NCBI RefSeq assembly: GCF_020539525.1
Contig: NZ_JACDXX010000007.1
Location: 153,718-217,717, forward strand
DNA: 64,000 bases
Direction of reading: 5' to 3'
Source of the DNA: Pseudogemmobacter faecipullorum
GTDB taxonomy: Bacteria > Pseudomonadota > Alphaproteobacteria > Rhodobacterales > Rhodobacteraceae
A program made the translations under genes and the position numbers. The notes beneath the pieces are model-generated. The model made no database searches. It had not been told where the DNA came from and saw nothing but the letters and a program-made list of their open reading frames with translations. Shown here in pieces: positions 9,071 through 17,444 of this stretch (position 1 is its first letter; the number at the start of each line of letters is the position of its first letter).

Positions 9071-9352
9071 CGATGCCTCTGAGCGGAAATAAGCATAGGG
9101 GCCGCAAGAACCGCCGTCCTGCTGCCTCGGGGCCTGATAGCCGAGAGGCGCGGCCTTCGCAAGCGCGGCACGGCTGGCGGGTCTTCAGGTCGCAGCTGAG
9201 TGGCCGGTGTGGCCCTCTCCGCTCAGCCCGGCGCGGGCATAACATTCCAGGCCGCAGAGCCCCGGTCGCAGTACAGGGCGGCGGCTTTATCTTGCAGCCG
9301 CGCCCGGGCGTGCTCATATATTTCGGGACTGCCTAGTGAACCGGAGCGAGAG

Positions 9353-9667
9353 ATGACCCTTTTTGACGATCGCGAAAATGCTTTTGAAGCAAAATTTGCC
9401 CATGACAGTGAAATGCAGTTCCGCGCCGAAGCGCGGCGAAACAAGCTGGCCGGGCTCTGGGCTGCCGGGCTTCTGGGGAAATCCGATGCTGAGGCCCAGG
9501 CCTATGCGCTTGAAGTGGTCGCCGCTGATTTTGAAGAGGCGGGCGACGGCGATGTGCTGCGCAAACTGACCGCGGATCTGGGCGAGCGGGCCTCGGATGC
9601 GCAGATCCGCGCAAAAATGGCCGAACTGCTGGTCGAGGCCAAGGCACAGCTGCTGGGCGAGGTCTGA
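9353..9667 (+). CDS. F1-ATPase inhibitor subunit zeta (DUF1476)
   Basis: 104 aa from the ATG at 9353, chosen because MTLFDDRENAFEAKFAHD is the conserved N-terminus and GGAGCGAG lies upstream; a longer reading frame from 9200 adds unlike sequence. The family was characterised in Paracoccus denitrificans as the natural inhibitor of F1Fo-ATPase: the flexible N-terminus blocks rotation while the rest forms a four-helix bundle. It stands alone, with no atp genes nearby. It is an alphaproteobacteria-specific family, which helps place the organism. Confidence 0.9.
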   Translation: MTLFDDRENAFEAKFAHDSEMQFRAEARRNKLAGLWAAGLLGKSDAEAQAYALEVVAADFEEAGDGDVLRKLTADLGERASDAQIRAKMAELLVEAKAQLLGEV

Positions 9668-9894
9668 ACAAGCTGCGCGCCGCGTCGCCGGGCGGGGCCG
9701 GTGCTGCGCGGCGCGGTACGGATGGGCCCAGCCGCCGCGCAGGAAGCGGCGGCGGCGCCTAGGCGCGCGTGGGTCGGGAGGGCAACCTGGGGCCTGAGCT
9801 GACGGATTTCGCGTTGTGCTGCACTGCCCCCCATGCGACTAAATTCTCCAAAGCGGGACAGAGCAGCTCCGGCTGCCAGAGAGAGGCTGTTGTG

Positions 9895-10908
9895 ATGAGC
9901 AAGGATGCATTGAGCCAGCTGCTGAGCGAGCGGGACTGGCTGATGGCCGATGGGGCGACCGGCACCAATCTTTTCAACATGGGTCTCGAATCCGGTGAGC
10001 CGCCGGAATTCTGGAATGTTGACCGGCCGGACAATATCCGCAGCCTCTATCGCAATGCTGTCGAGGCGGGTTCGGATATTTTCCTGACCAATACTTTTGG
10101 CGGCAATGCCTCGCGGCTGAAGCTGCATAATGCGCAGAGCCGTGTGCATGAGCTGAACCGGGTCGGGGCGGCGCTGGGGCGCGAGATTGCCGATGCCTCG
10201 GGCCGCAAAGTGGTGGTGGCGGGCTCGGTCGGGCCAACCGGCGATATTTTTGAGCCGATGGGCACGCTGACCCATGCCCTGGCGGTTGAGATGTTCCACG
10301 AACAGGCCGAGGGGCTGAAAGCGGGCGGGGCTGATGTGCTCTGGGTAGAGACGATCTCGGCCCCCGAGGAATATCTGGCCGCGGCCGAGGCGGCAGAGCG
10401 GGCCGATATGCCCTGGGTCGGCACGATGAGCTTTGACACCGCCGGGCGGACGATGATGGGCGTGACCTCGGCCTCGATGGCGGCGCTGGTCGGCAAAATG
10501 GCCCGCCCGCCGTTGGCCTTTGGCGCCAATTGTGGCGTTGGCGCCTCGGATCTGCTGCGCACGGTGATGGGTTTTGTCGCCACGGGCAGCGCTGTGCCGG
10601 TGGTGGCCAAGGGCAATGCCGGGATCCCGAAATATCACGACGGGCATATTCACTATGATGGCACGCCCGCGCTGATGGGCAGCTATGCGGTTCTGGCGCG
10701 CGACGCGGGGGCGCGGATTATCGGTGGCTGCTGTGGCACCATGCCCGAACATCTGCGCGCCATGCGCCGGGCGCTGGAGGAGACACCGCCCGGACCGGCC
10801 CCCTCGCTGGAAGAGATTGCGGCAAAGCTGGGCGCCTTTTCTTCGGCCTCGGATGGCACCGGCGATGATGCCCCGCCAAAGCGCGAGCGTCGCGGCCGTC
10901 GCGGCTGA
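9895..10908 (+). CDS. Homocysteine S-methyltransferase family protein (betaine-homocysteine methyltransferase-like)
   Basis: 337 aa from the ATG at 9895 (MSKDALSQLLSERD); an upstream GTG would add unrelated residues. The zinc-binding cysteines are in FGANCGVGASD and in the terminal RIIGGCCGTMPEH. The N-terminal ADGATGTNLF motif is typical of the methyltransferase barrel. It is expected to transfer a methyl group to homocysteine to form methionine, possibly from glycine betaine, which the bet genes at 53-57 kb would supply. The last 30 residues are a low-complexity Arg/Gly tail. Confidence 0.85.
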   Translation: MSKDALSQLLSERDWLMADGATGTNLFNMGLESGEPPEFWNVDRPDNIRSLYRNAVEAGSDIFLTNTFGGNASRLKLHNAQSRVHELNRVGAALGREIADASGRKVVVAGSVGPTGDIFEPMGTLTHALAVEMFHEQAEGLKAGGADVLWVETISAPEEYLAAAEAAERADMPWVGTMSFDTAGRTMMGVTSASMAALVGKMARPPLAFGANCGVGASDLLRTVMGFVATGSAVPVVAKGNAGIPKYHDGHIHYDGTPALMGSYAVLARDAGARIIGGCCGTMPEHLRAMRRALEETPPGPAPSLEEIAAKLGAFSSASDGTGDDAPPKRERRGRRG

Positions 10909-11774
10909 GCCCTGCTGCGGGCACCCTGTCTGACAGGCCAGCACCCGCGGATCTTATGGCGGACCGGGCAGCGTGTCCGGCCACCGCTGCATCAGCCTCG
11001 CGCTTTCGCGCCTGATCGGGATGCTGGCGAGCTGCGGGCCAGGTTTTCAGCGGCGGGATTGACTGCGGTCTGCAGACTGTGTCCGGAGCGGGGGCAGTAA
11101 GGCCCGGGACATGGTCAGAAGCGCGGCTGGCCTTGCAGCCTGTAGGGCGGGGCGTGCGCGCCGCCTTGTGACAGTAGAAGCTATATGGAGCAGCAAGCGC
11201 ATCGCAGCGATAGCTGAACCGGGGCGCGGTCCCTCTGTAGCGCCGAACTGTTTTGCGTGAAATTTGCCCGGCTATATAAAGGCAAAGCAAGGGTCTTGCT
11301 GACACCGGGGCGCGGGCTTCTCCCCTGATTGGGGGCGGGGGCTTTGTCGGATTTAGCCTGCTTCGGGCGGATGCCGCGCATTTGTGAGAGCAGGGGCTAT
11401 GATGGGCCAGCCGCATCACCTGGTCTGTGGCGGGCGTCAGGCCTCAGCGCTGAAATATCAGACTGTCTGAGACTGCCTGGCTGACCAATCCAGCGCGACA
11501 GCCTGTGGGCCTGTCAGGCGGCAAGGCCTGACAATGGCCGACATCCGGGTCTCCAGGCCTTTATCCTGGCTGTCGACTTCCTCGATCAGCTGACGATCAG
11601 CTGACGAAATGCCCCCGACCATAGCTGTTTCAGCCAGCCCCAAAGCCAGTTCCGCCGGGGCTGTGCGCCGGGGCGGAGGAACTGCATCACGCAATCAGAA
11701 CATCCGGAGGAATACGTCCGAACCTGCCAGGTGGTTGAGGGCTTGTGGCCGATGTCGCCGCAGTGAGATGTGTC
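10909..11774. other. Gene-poor intergenic stretch
   Basis: About 870 bp between the methyltransferase gene and the heptanucleotide array. Short open frames exist on both strands, but none has a good start site, codon pattern or recognisable family. A local direct duplication GATCAGCTGAC x2 sits at 11584-11605, and an AT-rich patch CTATATAAAGGC is near 11270. The stretch may be a decayed insertion or a former gene; I see no supportable gene or RNA in it. Confidence 0.5.
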
Positions 11775-11872
11775 CTCACCGCTCACCGCTCACCGCTCAC
11801 CGCTCACCGCTCACCGCTCACCGCTCACCGCTCACCGCTCACCGCTCACCGCTCACCGCTCACCGCTCACCG
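11775..11872. repeat. Tandem heptanucleotide array, 14 perfect copies of CTCACCG
   Basis: Fourteen uninterrupted 7-bp units with no mismatch, counted base by base; the array ends in CCCACCTCG. Because 7 is not a multiple of 3, all three forward frames read the same cycling peptide (SPLTAHR), which creates artificial open frames. The lack of variation suggests recent slippage expansion, so the copy number probably varies between isolates. It lies 182 bp downstream of the 3' end of the small gene at 12055-12279. Confidence 0.95.
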
Positions 11873-12054
11873 CCCACCTCGCGCCCGGGGGCTCGCAGCC
11901 GGTCCGGGCGGCACTGACCAGCGGCCAGGCGATGCTGCTTGAGTTACAGCCGGGCCTGCCGGGCGGAGAGGGTAAAGCAAAAGGGACCAGAATCGCGGCG
12001 ATCCGGTCCCTTTTACAATCTGCTACTCCGGCCAGGTCGGGGCCGGGCCGATGC

Positions 12055-12279
12055 TCAGCGGCGTTTGCCTTTGCCAGCCGGGCCGGGCGCCGAGCCCATG
12101 CCGCGGGCAGCCTCGGCAGCGGCGCGCAATTCCTCGGCAATTTCATCGGCCTCATCGGGATCGAAATCCAGTGGCAGTTCAACGCCACCCTCTGCCTCGA
12201 CGTAAATCCGTACCATTCCGGCGTCGGTCGGACCGATCTGCAGATTTGCGGCGATCTCGCTTTGCTTATTGATACTCAT
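12055..12279 (-). CDS. Small conserved hypothetical protein (DUF6324-like)
   Basis: 74 aa from the ATG at 12279, chosen for the GGAGGGCAG ribosome-binding site; a longer frame adds residues unlike the rest. The sequence is acidic in the middle (LDFDPDEADEIAEELRAAAE) and ends in a basic GKGKRR tail. It resembles a short Rhodobacterales-restricted family I associate with DUF6324; that name is from memory and should be checked. It is probably a cytoplasmic, mostly helical protein. Function unknown. Confidence 0.7.
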   Translation of the reverse strand: MSINKQSEIAANLQIGPTDAGMVRIYVEAEGGVELPLDFDPDEADEIAEELRAAAEAARGMGSAPGPAGKGKRR

Positions 12280-12397
12280 TCTGCCCTCCGGCTCTGGATA
12301 AACCCGACTAGCGCCGCAAGGCTTTGTCTTCAAGACGACATTTCTCTTACATTCCCCTCTTGCAATCCCTCGCGACGGGGGGTATCTCGCCCCCAGT

Positions 12398-12474
12398 GCC
12401 GCTTTAGCTCAGTTGGTTAGAGCGCTAGATTGTGGATCTAGAGGTCCCCCGTTCGAGCCGGGGAAGCGGTACCA
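12398..12474 (+). tRNA. tRNA-His (anticodon GTG), CCA encoded
   Basis: The cloverleaf is complete: acceptor GCCGCTT/AAGCGGT, D-arm GCTC/GAGC, anticodon stem CTAGA/TCTAG with loop TTGTGGA (anticodon GTG at 12432-12434), T-arm CCCCG-TTCGAGC-CGGGG, then A73 and CCA. The base before G1 is T (12397), so there is no encoded G-1. Position 1 pairs as G:U with position 72, and the discriminator is A. This is the known alphaproteobacterial variant of tRNA-His. Confidence 0.97.
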
Positions 12475-12917
12475 TCTCCCTTCAGATTTATATTTGCTAA
12501 AGCCGCTCAGGGCTTGTGTGAATCGCGGTTTATGCCCCGGTATTGCCTTGCATATCTTTGCACGCGTTCCGCCTGGCCGTAGAGGGGCCGCGCCATCTGC
12601 GGCCTGCACAGGACGCTGGCAGGAAGAGCGCCTGCTGATATTGCCTGGCATCTTTGCGAAACTGTCTGTCCTGCGCAGTTTGCCCTGTGTCACCTCCCAG
12701 CCGGAGCTGCGCTTTCGCTGATCAGGGCCCGTCCCGCCCCGGGGCAAGGCACAGCGTCACTTGCGCGCGCTTTCCCGGAGGGATGATTGCGCAGGCGATT
12801 CGCCGGAGCACTATGTAATTGTGATTGCAAAACCTGACCCGCAGCCCCGCATTCCAGAGCTGACAAACGCCTCGTGATCCTTTCTTCTGTGAAAGCCAGA
12901 CCATTCCGGAGGAAAAG
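12475..12917. other. Intergenic stretch downstream of tRNA-His
   Basis: About 440 bp between the tRNA and the small secreted protein gene. No convincing gene, second tRNA or clear terminator is seen; a GGAGG ribosome-binding site for the next gene lies at its right end. tRNA 3' ends are common integration sites, but I see no integrase or duplicated tRNA end here. Confidence 0.45.
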
Positions 12918-13232
12918 ATGCGTCCGACCATCCCGCTCGTCAGCCTTGGCTTTATTGCCTTGCTTGCCGTCAATCCGGCTGCCGCCGCGCTTTCGGGCTT
13001 TTATGACAGCGGCGAACAGATCGCGGCTTTGCTCGCCTCGGCCGAGGCAGGCGAAGCTCTGTCGCAACTGCCGGTGCGGGGGCTGCAGTTCCGGGAAGTG
13101 ACAGAGGACGGGCATCCGGTCTGGGGGATCAGCACCGACAGCTGTGAGCTTTCGGTGGAACTGCTGCCGCAGTTGCCGGAAGCGGTGGGCAAGACCACCT
13201 ACAAAGTTCACCATATCAGCGCATGTGAGTGA
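12918..13232 (+). CDS. Small secreted hypothetical protein
   Basis: 104 aa with a clean Sec signal peptide: basic start (MRPT), hydrophobic core PLVSLGFIALLAVN, and an Ala-rich cleavage region near residue 23. The mature part is about 80 aa with two cysteines (in DSCELSV and the C-terminal SACE) that could form a disulfide. A GGAGGAAAAG ribosome-binding site precedes the ATG. No family recognised; probably periplasmic. Confidence 0.65.
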   Translation: MRPTIPLVSLGFIALLAVNPAAAALSGFYDSGEQIAALLASAEAGEALSQLPVRGLQFREVTEDGHPVWGISTDSCELSVELLPQLPEAVGKTTYKVHHISACE

Positions 13233-13420
13233 CAGCCGCAGCTGCACCAGGCCGGGCCGGTCACGCCTGAGTATGATTGCAGGCGGGCTGGCCCCGTGCA
13301 AAACCGCCCCCGGGGACCGGCCCGCCTATGTGCCGGGTTCAGAACGCCTCCCGCCTTGTCACGCGCGCGGCGGCAGCTATGGTCGCAGCCCGTTCCAGGC
13401 ACGCGCTCCGGAGGATTCGC

Positions 13421-15745
13421 ATGAGTACCGCCCGCATTTCCGAAATTATTGCTTCTGAAATCAGTGCATTGCCACGGCAGGTCGTGGCTGCGACGGAATT
13501 GCTGGATGGTGGGGCCACCGTGCCCTTTATCGCGCGCTACCGCAAAGAGGTAACCGGCGGGTTGGATGACACGCAGTTGCGCCGGCTGGAGGAGCGGCTG
13601 GTCTATCTGCGTGAGCTGGAGGCGCGGCGCAAAGCGATTATTGGTGAGATTACCAGCCAGGGGAAGATGGACGAGGGGCTGGCGAGGGCGATTGCCGCGG
13701 CGCAGACCAAGTCTGAACTGGAGGATATCTACCTTCCCTATAAGCCAAAGCGCCGTACCAAAGCGATGATCGCGCGCGAGGCCGGGCTGCAGGGCCTGGT
13801 GGATGCGATTCTTGCCGATCGTAAGGCCGATCCTTCGGCCCTGGCGGCGGGCTATCTGACGGATGGTTTTGCCGAAGCCAAAGCCGCGCTTGAGGGGGCG
13901 CGTGATATTATCGCCGAGGCGCTGGCGGAAAATGCGGCTTTGCTGGGCCGTTTGCGCGAGCATATGCGCAAAGCCGGGCGTTTGCGTGCCACGGTCGCGC
14001 CTGGAAAAGAACAGGCCGGCGCTAAATTTTCGGATTATTTCGATCATAGTGAAGCCTTTAAAGACGCGCCTTCGCACCGGGTTCTCGCCATGTTGCGTGG
14101 CAGAAATGAAGAAGTTCTGAATATCGATCTGGAAACTGATCCCGAGGCGCCGCGCGGCGAATCGCCCTCCGAGCGGGCCTGCGGTGCGGTTCTGCAGGCC
14201 TCGGGGTCGGGGCCGGGCGATAAATTCCTGCGCGATGCCGCGGCCTGGGCCTGGCGGGTAAAGCTGAAAACCACGCTGACCCTGGATCTGATGAGCGAGC
14301 TGCGCGAGGCGGCCGAGGCCGAAGCTATCCGGGTTTTTGCCCGCAATCTCAAGGATCTGCTCCTCGCGGCCCCGGCAGGCGGCAAGGCGACGATGGGGCT
14401 TGATCCGGGGATCCGGACCGGGGTGAAAATTGCGGTGACGGATGCTACCGGTAAGGTTTTGGCAACTGATACCGTCTATCCTTTCCAGCCTAAGAACGAT
14501 CTGCGCGGCGCTCAGGTGGCGATCGCCAGGCTGATCGGCACGCATGGGGTGAAACTGATCGCGATTGGCAATGGCACGGCCTCGCGCGAGACGGAAAAGA
14601 TGGTGGCAGACCTGCTGGCGCTGCTGCCAGCGGGTGAGGCGAAACCGCTGAAAGTGGTGGTCTCAGAGGCCGGGGCCTCAGTCTATTCTGCCTCGGAGCT
14701 GGCAGCGCGCGAGTTTCCGGAACTGGATGTCTCGCTGCGCGGCGCGGTTTCGATTGCACGGCGGCTGCAGGATCCGCTGGCAGAACTGGTAAAGATTGAG
14801 CCGAAGTCGATTGGCGTCGGCCAGTATCAGCATGATGTCGATCAGCACCGCCTGGCAAAAAGCCTTGATGCGGTGGTCGAGGATGCGGTGAACGCGGTCG
14901 GCGTGGATGTGAATACCGCTTCGGCGCCGTTGCTGGCCCGGGTCTCGGGCCTTGGCCCCTCGCTTGCCGAGAGCATCGTGACGCATCGCAATACCAATGG
15001 CCCCTTTGTCAGTCGGCGTGAGCTGCTGAAAGTGGCAAGACTTGGCCCGAAAGCCTATGAGCAGGCCGCAGGATTTTTGCGGATCACCGATGGCAAAGAG
15101 CCGCTGGATGCCAGCTCGGTTCATCCCGAAGCCTATGAGCTTGCCCGAAAAATCATCGCTGCCTGTGGCCGCGATATCCGGCAGCTGATGGGGGATGGGG
15201 CGGCTTTGCGCCAGCTGAATGCAGCGCAGTTCGTCGATGAAAAATTCGGCCTGCCCACGGTAAAGGATATTCTGGCCGAGCTGGAGAAGCCCGGACGTGA
15301 CCCCCGCCCGGAATTCAGGACTGCGAGCTTCACCGAAGGGGTTGAGACGATCTCGGATCTGAAGCCGGGCATGGTGCTGGAAGGAACGGTGACCAATGTG
15401 GCCGCTTTTGGCGCCTTTGTGGATATCGGGGTGCATCAGGATGGTCTGGTGCATGTCAGCCAGCTTGCGGATAAATTTGTCAGTGATCCGCATGAGGTGG
15501 TGAAGGCGGGCGATGTCGTGCGCGTCACCGTGGTTGAGGTAGATGTCCCGCGCAAACGTATCGGGCTGACGATGAAAAAAGATGGCGGTGCCTCGGCTAA
15601 GGTGCAGCGCGAGGAGCGGGGCAGCCGGCCGGATCGGGGGGCAAAGCCCGGTGGCGGGCGCGCTCCGACCTCGGCCGCGCCGCGTGACGCCGCCACAGGT
15701 GGTGGCGCTTTTGCCGAGGCGCTGAAGGGTAAGTTCGGGCGCTGA
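13421..15745 (+). CDS. tex: Tex-family RNA-binding transcription accessory protein
   Basis: 774 aa from the ATG at 13421 ([15 protein letters not shown]) with GGAGG upstream. Order of parts: N-terminal helical Tex region ([16 protein letters not shown]), a YqgF/RNase H-like domain ([16 protein letters not shown], near 325-345), helix-hairpin-helix segments ([15 protein letters not shown], about 505), and a C-terminal S1 domain ([21 protein letters not shown], about 648-668). A Gly/Arg-rich tail follows. It binds nucleic acid and affects transcription elongation. Full length. Confidence 0.95.
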   Translation: MSTARISEIIASEISALPRQVVAATELLDGGATVPFIARYRKEVTGGLDDTQLRRLEERLVYLRELEARRKAIIGEITSQGKMDEGLARAIAAAQTKSELEDIYLPYKPKRRTKAMIAREAGLQGLVDAILADRKADPSALAAGYLTDGFAEAKAALEGARDIIAEALAENAALLGRLREHMRKAGRLRATVAPGKEQAGAKFSDYFDHSEAFKDAPSHRVLAMLRGRNEEVLNIDLETDPEAPRGESPSERACGAVLQASGSGPGDKFLRDAAAWAWRVKLKTTLTLDLMSELREAAEAEAIRVFARNLKDLLLAAPAGGKATMGLDPGIRTGVKIAVTDATGKVLATDTVYPFQPKNDLRGAQVAIARLIGTHGVKLIAIGNGTASRETEKMVADLLALLPAGEAKPLKVVVSEAGASVYSASELAAREFPELDVSLRGAVSIARRLQDPLAELVKIEPKSIGVGQYQHDVDQHRLAKSLDAVVEDAVNAVGVDVNTASAPLLARVSGLGPSLAESIVTHRNTNGPFVSRRELLKVARLGPKAYEQAAGFLRITDGKEPLDASSVHPEAYELARKIIAACGRDIRQLMGDGAALRQLNAAQFVDEKFGLPTVKDILAELEKPGRDPRPEFRTASFTEGVETISDLKPGMVLEGTVTNVAAFGAFVDIGVHQDGLVHVSQLADKFVSDPHEVVKAGDVVRVTVVEVDVPRKRIGLTMKKDGGASAKVQREERGSRPDRGAKPGGGRAPTSAAPRDAATGGGAFAEALKGKFGR

Positions 15746-16308
15746 ACTGATTTGCTGCGGGGCCCGGGCCACGGGTGGCAGGGCCTGCGAGGTCAGCCTG
15801 AGGGGCCTGGCAGGAAGTTGTTCGGCGCTGTCGGGTGAGGGCGCGTTTCTGGCAACCCTCTCCAGAGGAGTGCCTGCTGAAAGCTGCTGCGGGGCGCGGC
15901 TGTGACGATTCCAATCGAAGGGAGCGTGTCGGGGCATGGCTTCGGCGCGGTGGGCGGGACTTGCTGATGTAAGATGCAGGATGATGCTTTGCGCAGGTGA
16001 TGGAGCGGTCTCTTTCGAGCAGCGCTCTTCTCTGAGGGACTGTCCGTAAGTCAGCTGGCGCCCGGGGCCTGTTTCGCAGCGGGGGCTGAGAGGCGAGGTA
16101 TGGCCGAGGCCGGGAGCCCAGGCCCGGTGTGGTGCCGTGGGTCTGGCGCAGCACGCTCCTGAAGCACGGCCCGGGGGCGCAGTGCGGGTCCCGGGCTGTC
16201 ACAGATTGCGCCACTGTTGCACCTGGCGGTGCAGCGGCGGGCGCTGTGGCTGCCAGATGTTAGCTTTCCTCCGGCAGTCTTTCCCGCTCAGCGCGGCGGA
16301 GAGGGCTC
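15746..16308. other. Intergenic stretch between tex and the lysis-like pair
   Basis: About 560 bp with no open frame that I can support. It is GC-rich throughout and shows no obvious hairpin-plus-T-run terminator. It may be what remains of phage sequence upstream of the amidase at 16309, but nothing in it proves this. Confidence 0.4.
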
Positions 16309-16917
16309 ATGCAGCGGATCATTTTGCACTGGACCGGCGGGGGTTATCAGCCTGGCCCCGCTGATCTCAGCCATTATCACTATATTATCGATGGCAGCGG
16401 TGCGCTCTGTGCCGGGCAATTTCCGGTCCGTGCGAATCAGCCGCCTTTGCAGCCTGGCCGCTATGCCGCCCATACACTGAATGCAAATTCCGGTGCGATC
16501 GGCCTGGCTCTGGCGGCGATGAAGGGCGCGCGCCAGCAACCCTTTCATCCCGGCCCGGCCCCGGTCCGGCCCACCCAGCTCACGGCTCTGGCCGGGCTTT
16601 GTGCCGCTCTTCTGCACGAATATGGCATTCCGCTGCGGCGTGAAACCGTGCTGACCCATGCCGAGGTGCAGCCGGTGCTGGGCATCGTCCAGCGCGGCAA
16701 ATGGGATATCACCTGGCTGCCGGGGATGGAGCGGCCCGGTGATCCGGTCCTGGCTGGTGACAGGCTGCGCCAGATGATCGGTGTGGCCTGGCAGAAGGGG
16801 GCGGCGCTGCCCCCGGGCCTGCGTCCGCTGGCGGGCGGAGGCAGCGCAGAGCAGAAAACCCGCGAAGCAGCAGCGGCGGCGGCCGTACAGCAGAACCCCG
16901 GGGAGGGCAGAAGATGA
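16309..16917 (+). CDS. Peptidoglycan amidase, phage-endolysin-like
   Basis: 202 aa. The amidase fold motifs are present: IILHWTGGG at residues 4-12 (first His ligand), HYHYIIDGSG at 22-31, AAHTLNANSGAIGLAL at 53-68, and LTHAEVQPVLGI then GKWDI (about 116-132), supplying the later ligands. There is no signal peptide, as in endolysins that rely on a holin. The C-terminal 40 residues are Ala/Gly-rich. Its stop overlaps the following small membrane protein gene by 4 bp. This looks like a phage lysis pair without the rest of a prophage. Confidence 0.75.
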   Translation: MQRIILHWTGGGYQPGPADLSHYHYIIDGSGALCAGQFPVRANQPPLQPGRYAAHTLNANSGAIGLALAAMKGARQQPFHPGPAPVRPTQLTALAGLCAALLHEYGIPLRRETVLTHAEVQPVLGIVQRGKWDITWLPGMERPGDPVLAGDRLRQMIGVAWQKGAALPPGLRPLAGGGSAEQKTREAAAAAAVQQNPGEGRR

Positions 16918-17105
16918 ACGCAGTGCTGGCAAGGATTGTGACCCGTTATCTGGCCGGGGCGCTGGTCGCCTGGGGCCTGCTCGATCCCGGCACGGCAGCC
17001 GAGCTGACACTCGATCCGGATATCGCGGTGATTCTCGGCGCGGTCTTCGCCTTTGTGACTGAAGTCGCTTACGGATTTGCGCGCCATTATGGCTGGGAGC
17101 GCTGA
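16914..17105 (+). CDS. Small membrane protein, possible holin partner
   Basis: 63 aa with two hydrophobic segments (about 8-22 and 36-52) separated by a charged turn (AAELTLDPD). It is translationally coupled to the amidase (ATGA overlap). Small size, two segments and position after an endolysin-like gene fit a holin, but no holin family signature is recognised. A plain membrane protein remains possible. Confidence 0.5.
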   Translation: MNAVLARIVTRYLAGALVAWGLLDPGTAAELTLDPDIAVILGAVFAFVTEVAYGFARHYGWER

Positions 17106-17444
17106 GCCATCCGGCGGGGGCTTCGAGCCGGGTCGCGCGACGGCAAGCCGGGCATCTTCCGGCGCGCGACAGAGCGGCTCCGCGCCCCCTGTCAGAGCCT
17201 CACAGGGCGTTGCGGGGGTTTTGTGCCCCTGAAAGCACATATGTTGATTAAAACTATAAATTTTTAGCCTATGATGTTCTGTCTAATGTTGACCAAAATT
17301 CTGAGGTTTGATTTTGAGACCAGAGCTGCGGTCCTGCCTCCTGCCACAAGGGGCGTGTCTCAGCCGCAGCAAGCCACTCCCAGCCAGCTGTGACCCATGT
17401 CCGGAGCGGCATTGCCGGCCGGCATTCCATCACTCGAGGGGCTT
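17106..17444 (+). promoter_or_regulatory. AT-rich upstream region of the TonB receptor gene
   Basis: Within this 340-bp gap, about 17239-17330 is strikingly AT-rich compared with the surroundings (TTGATTAAAACTATAAAT, then TAATGTTGACCAAAATT). It probably holds the promoter and iron-responsive operator of the receptor operon. I find no perfect Fur, Irr or RirA palindrome by eye, so the regulator is not assigned. Confidence 0.45.

Noticed and set aside
9668..9894. SAM- or SAH-type riboswitch upstream of the methyltransferase gene
   Set aside because: I looked for SAM-II and SAH core sequences; only short fragments resemble them.
11458..11694. 78-codon minus-strand frame in the gene-poor region
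   Set aside because: No clear ribosome-binding site, no family resemblance, overlaps other frames; may be a decayed fragment.
11775..11872. CRISPR array
   Set aside because: Units are 7 bp without spacers; no cas genes nearby.
11745..12000. Open frames encoding SPLTAHR repeats
   Set aside because: Produced by the heptanucleotide array in all forward frames; not a real repeat protein.
12409..12747. Open frames crossing tRNA-His
   Set aside because: They overlap the tRNA and lack support.
15597..16214. Minus-strand frame between tex and the amidase
   Set aside because: Composition is Arg/Pro/Ser-rich as expected of antisense high-GC sequence; no motif.
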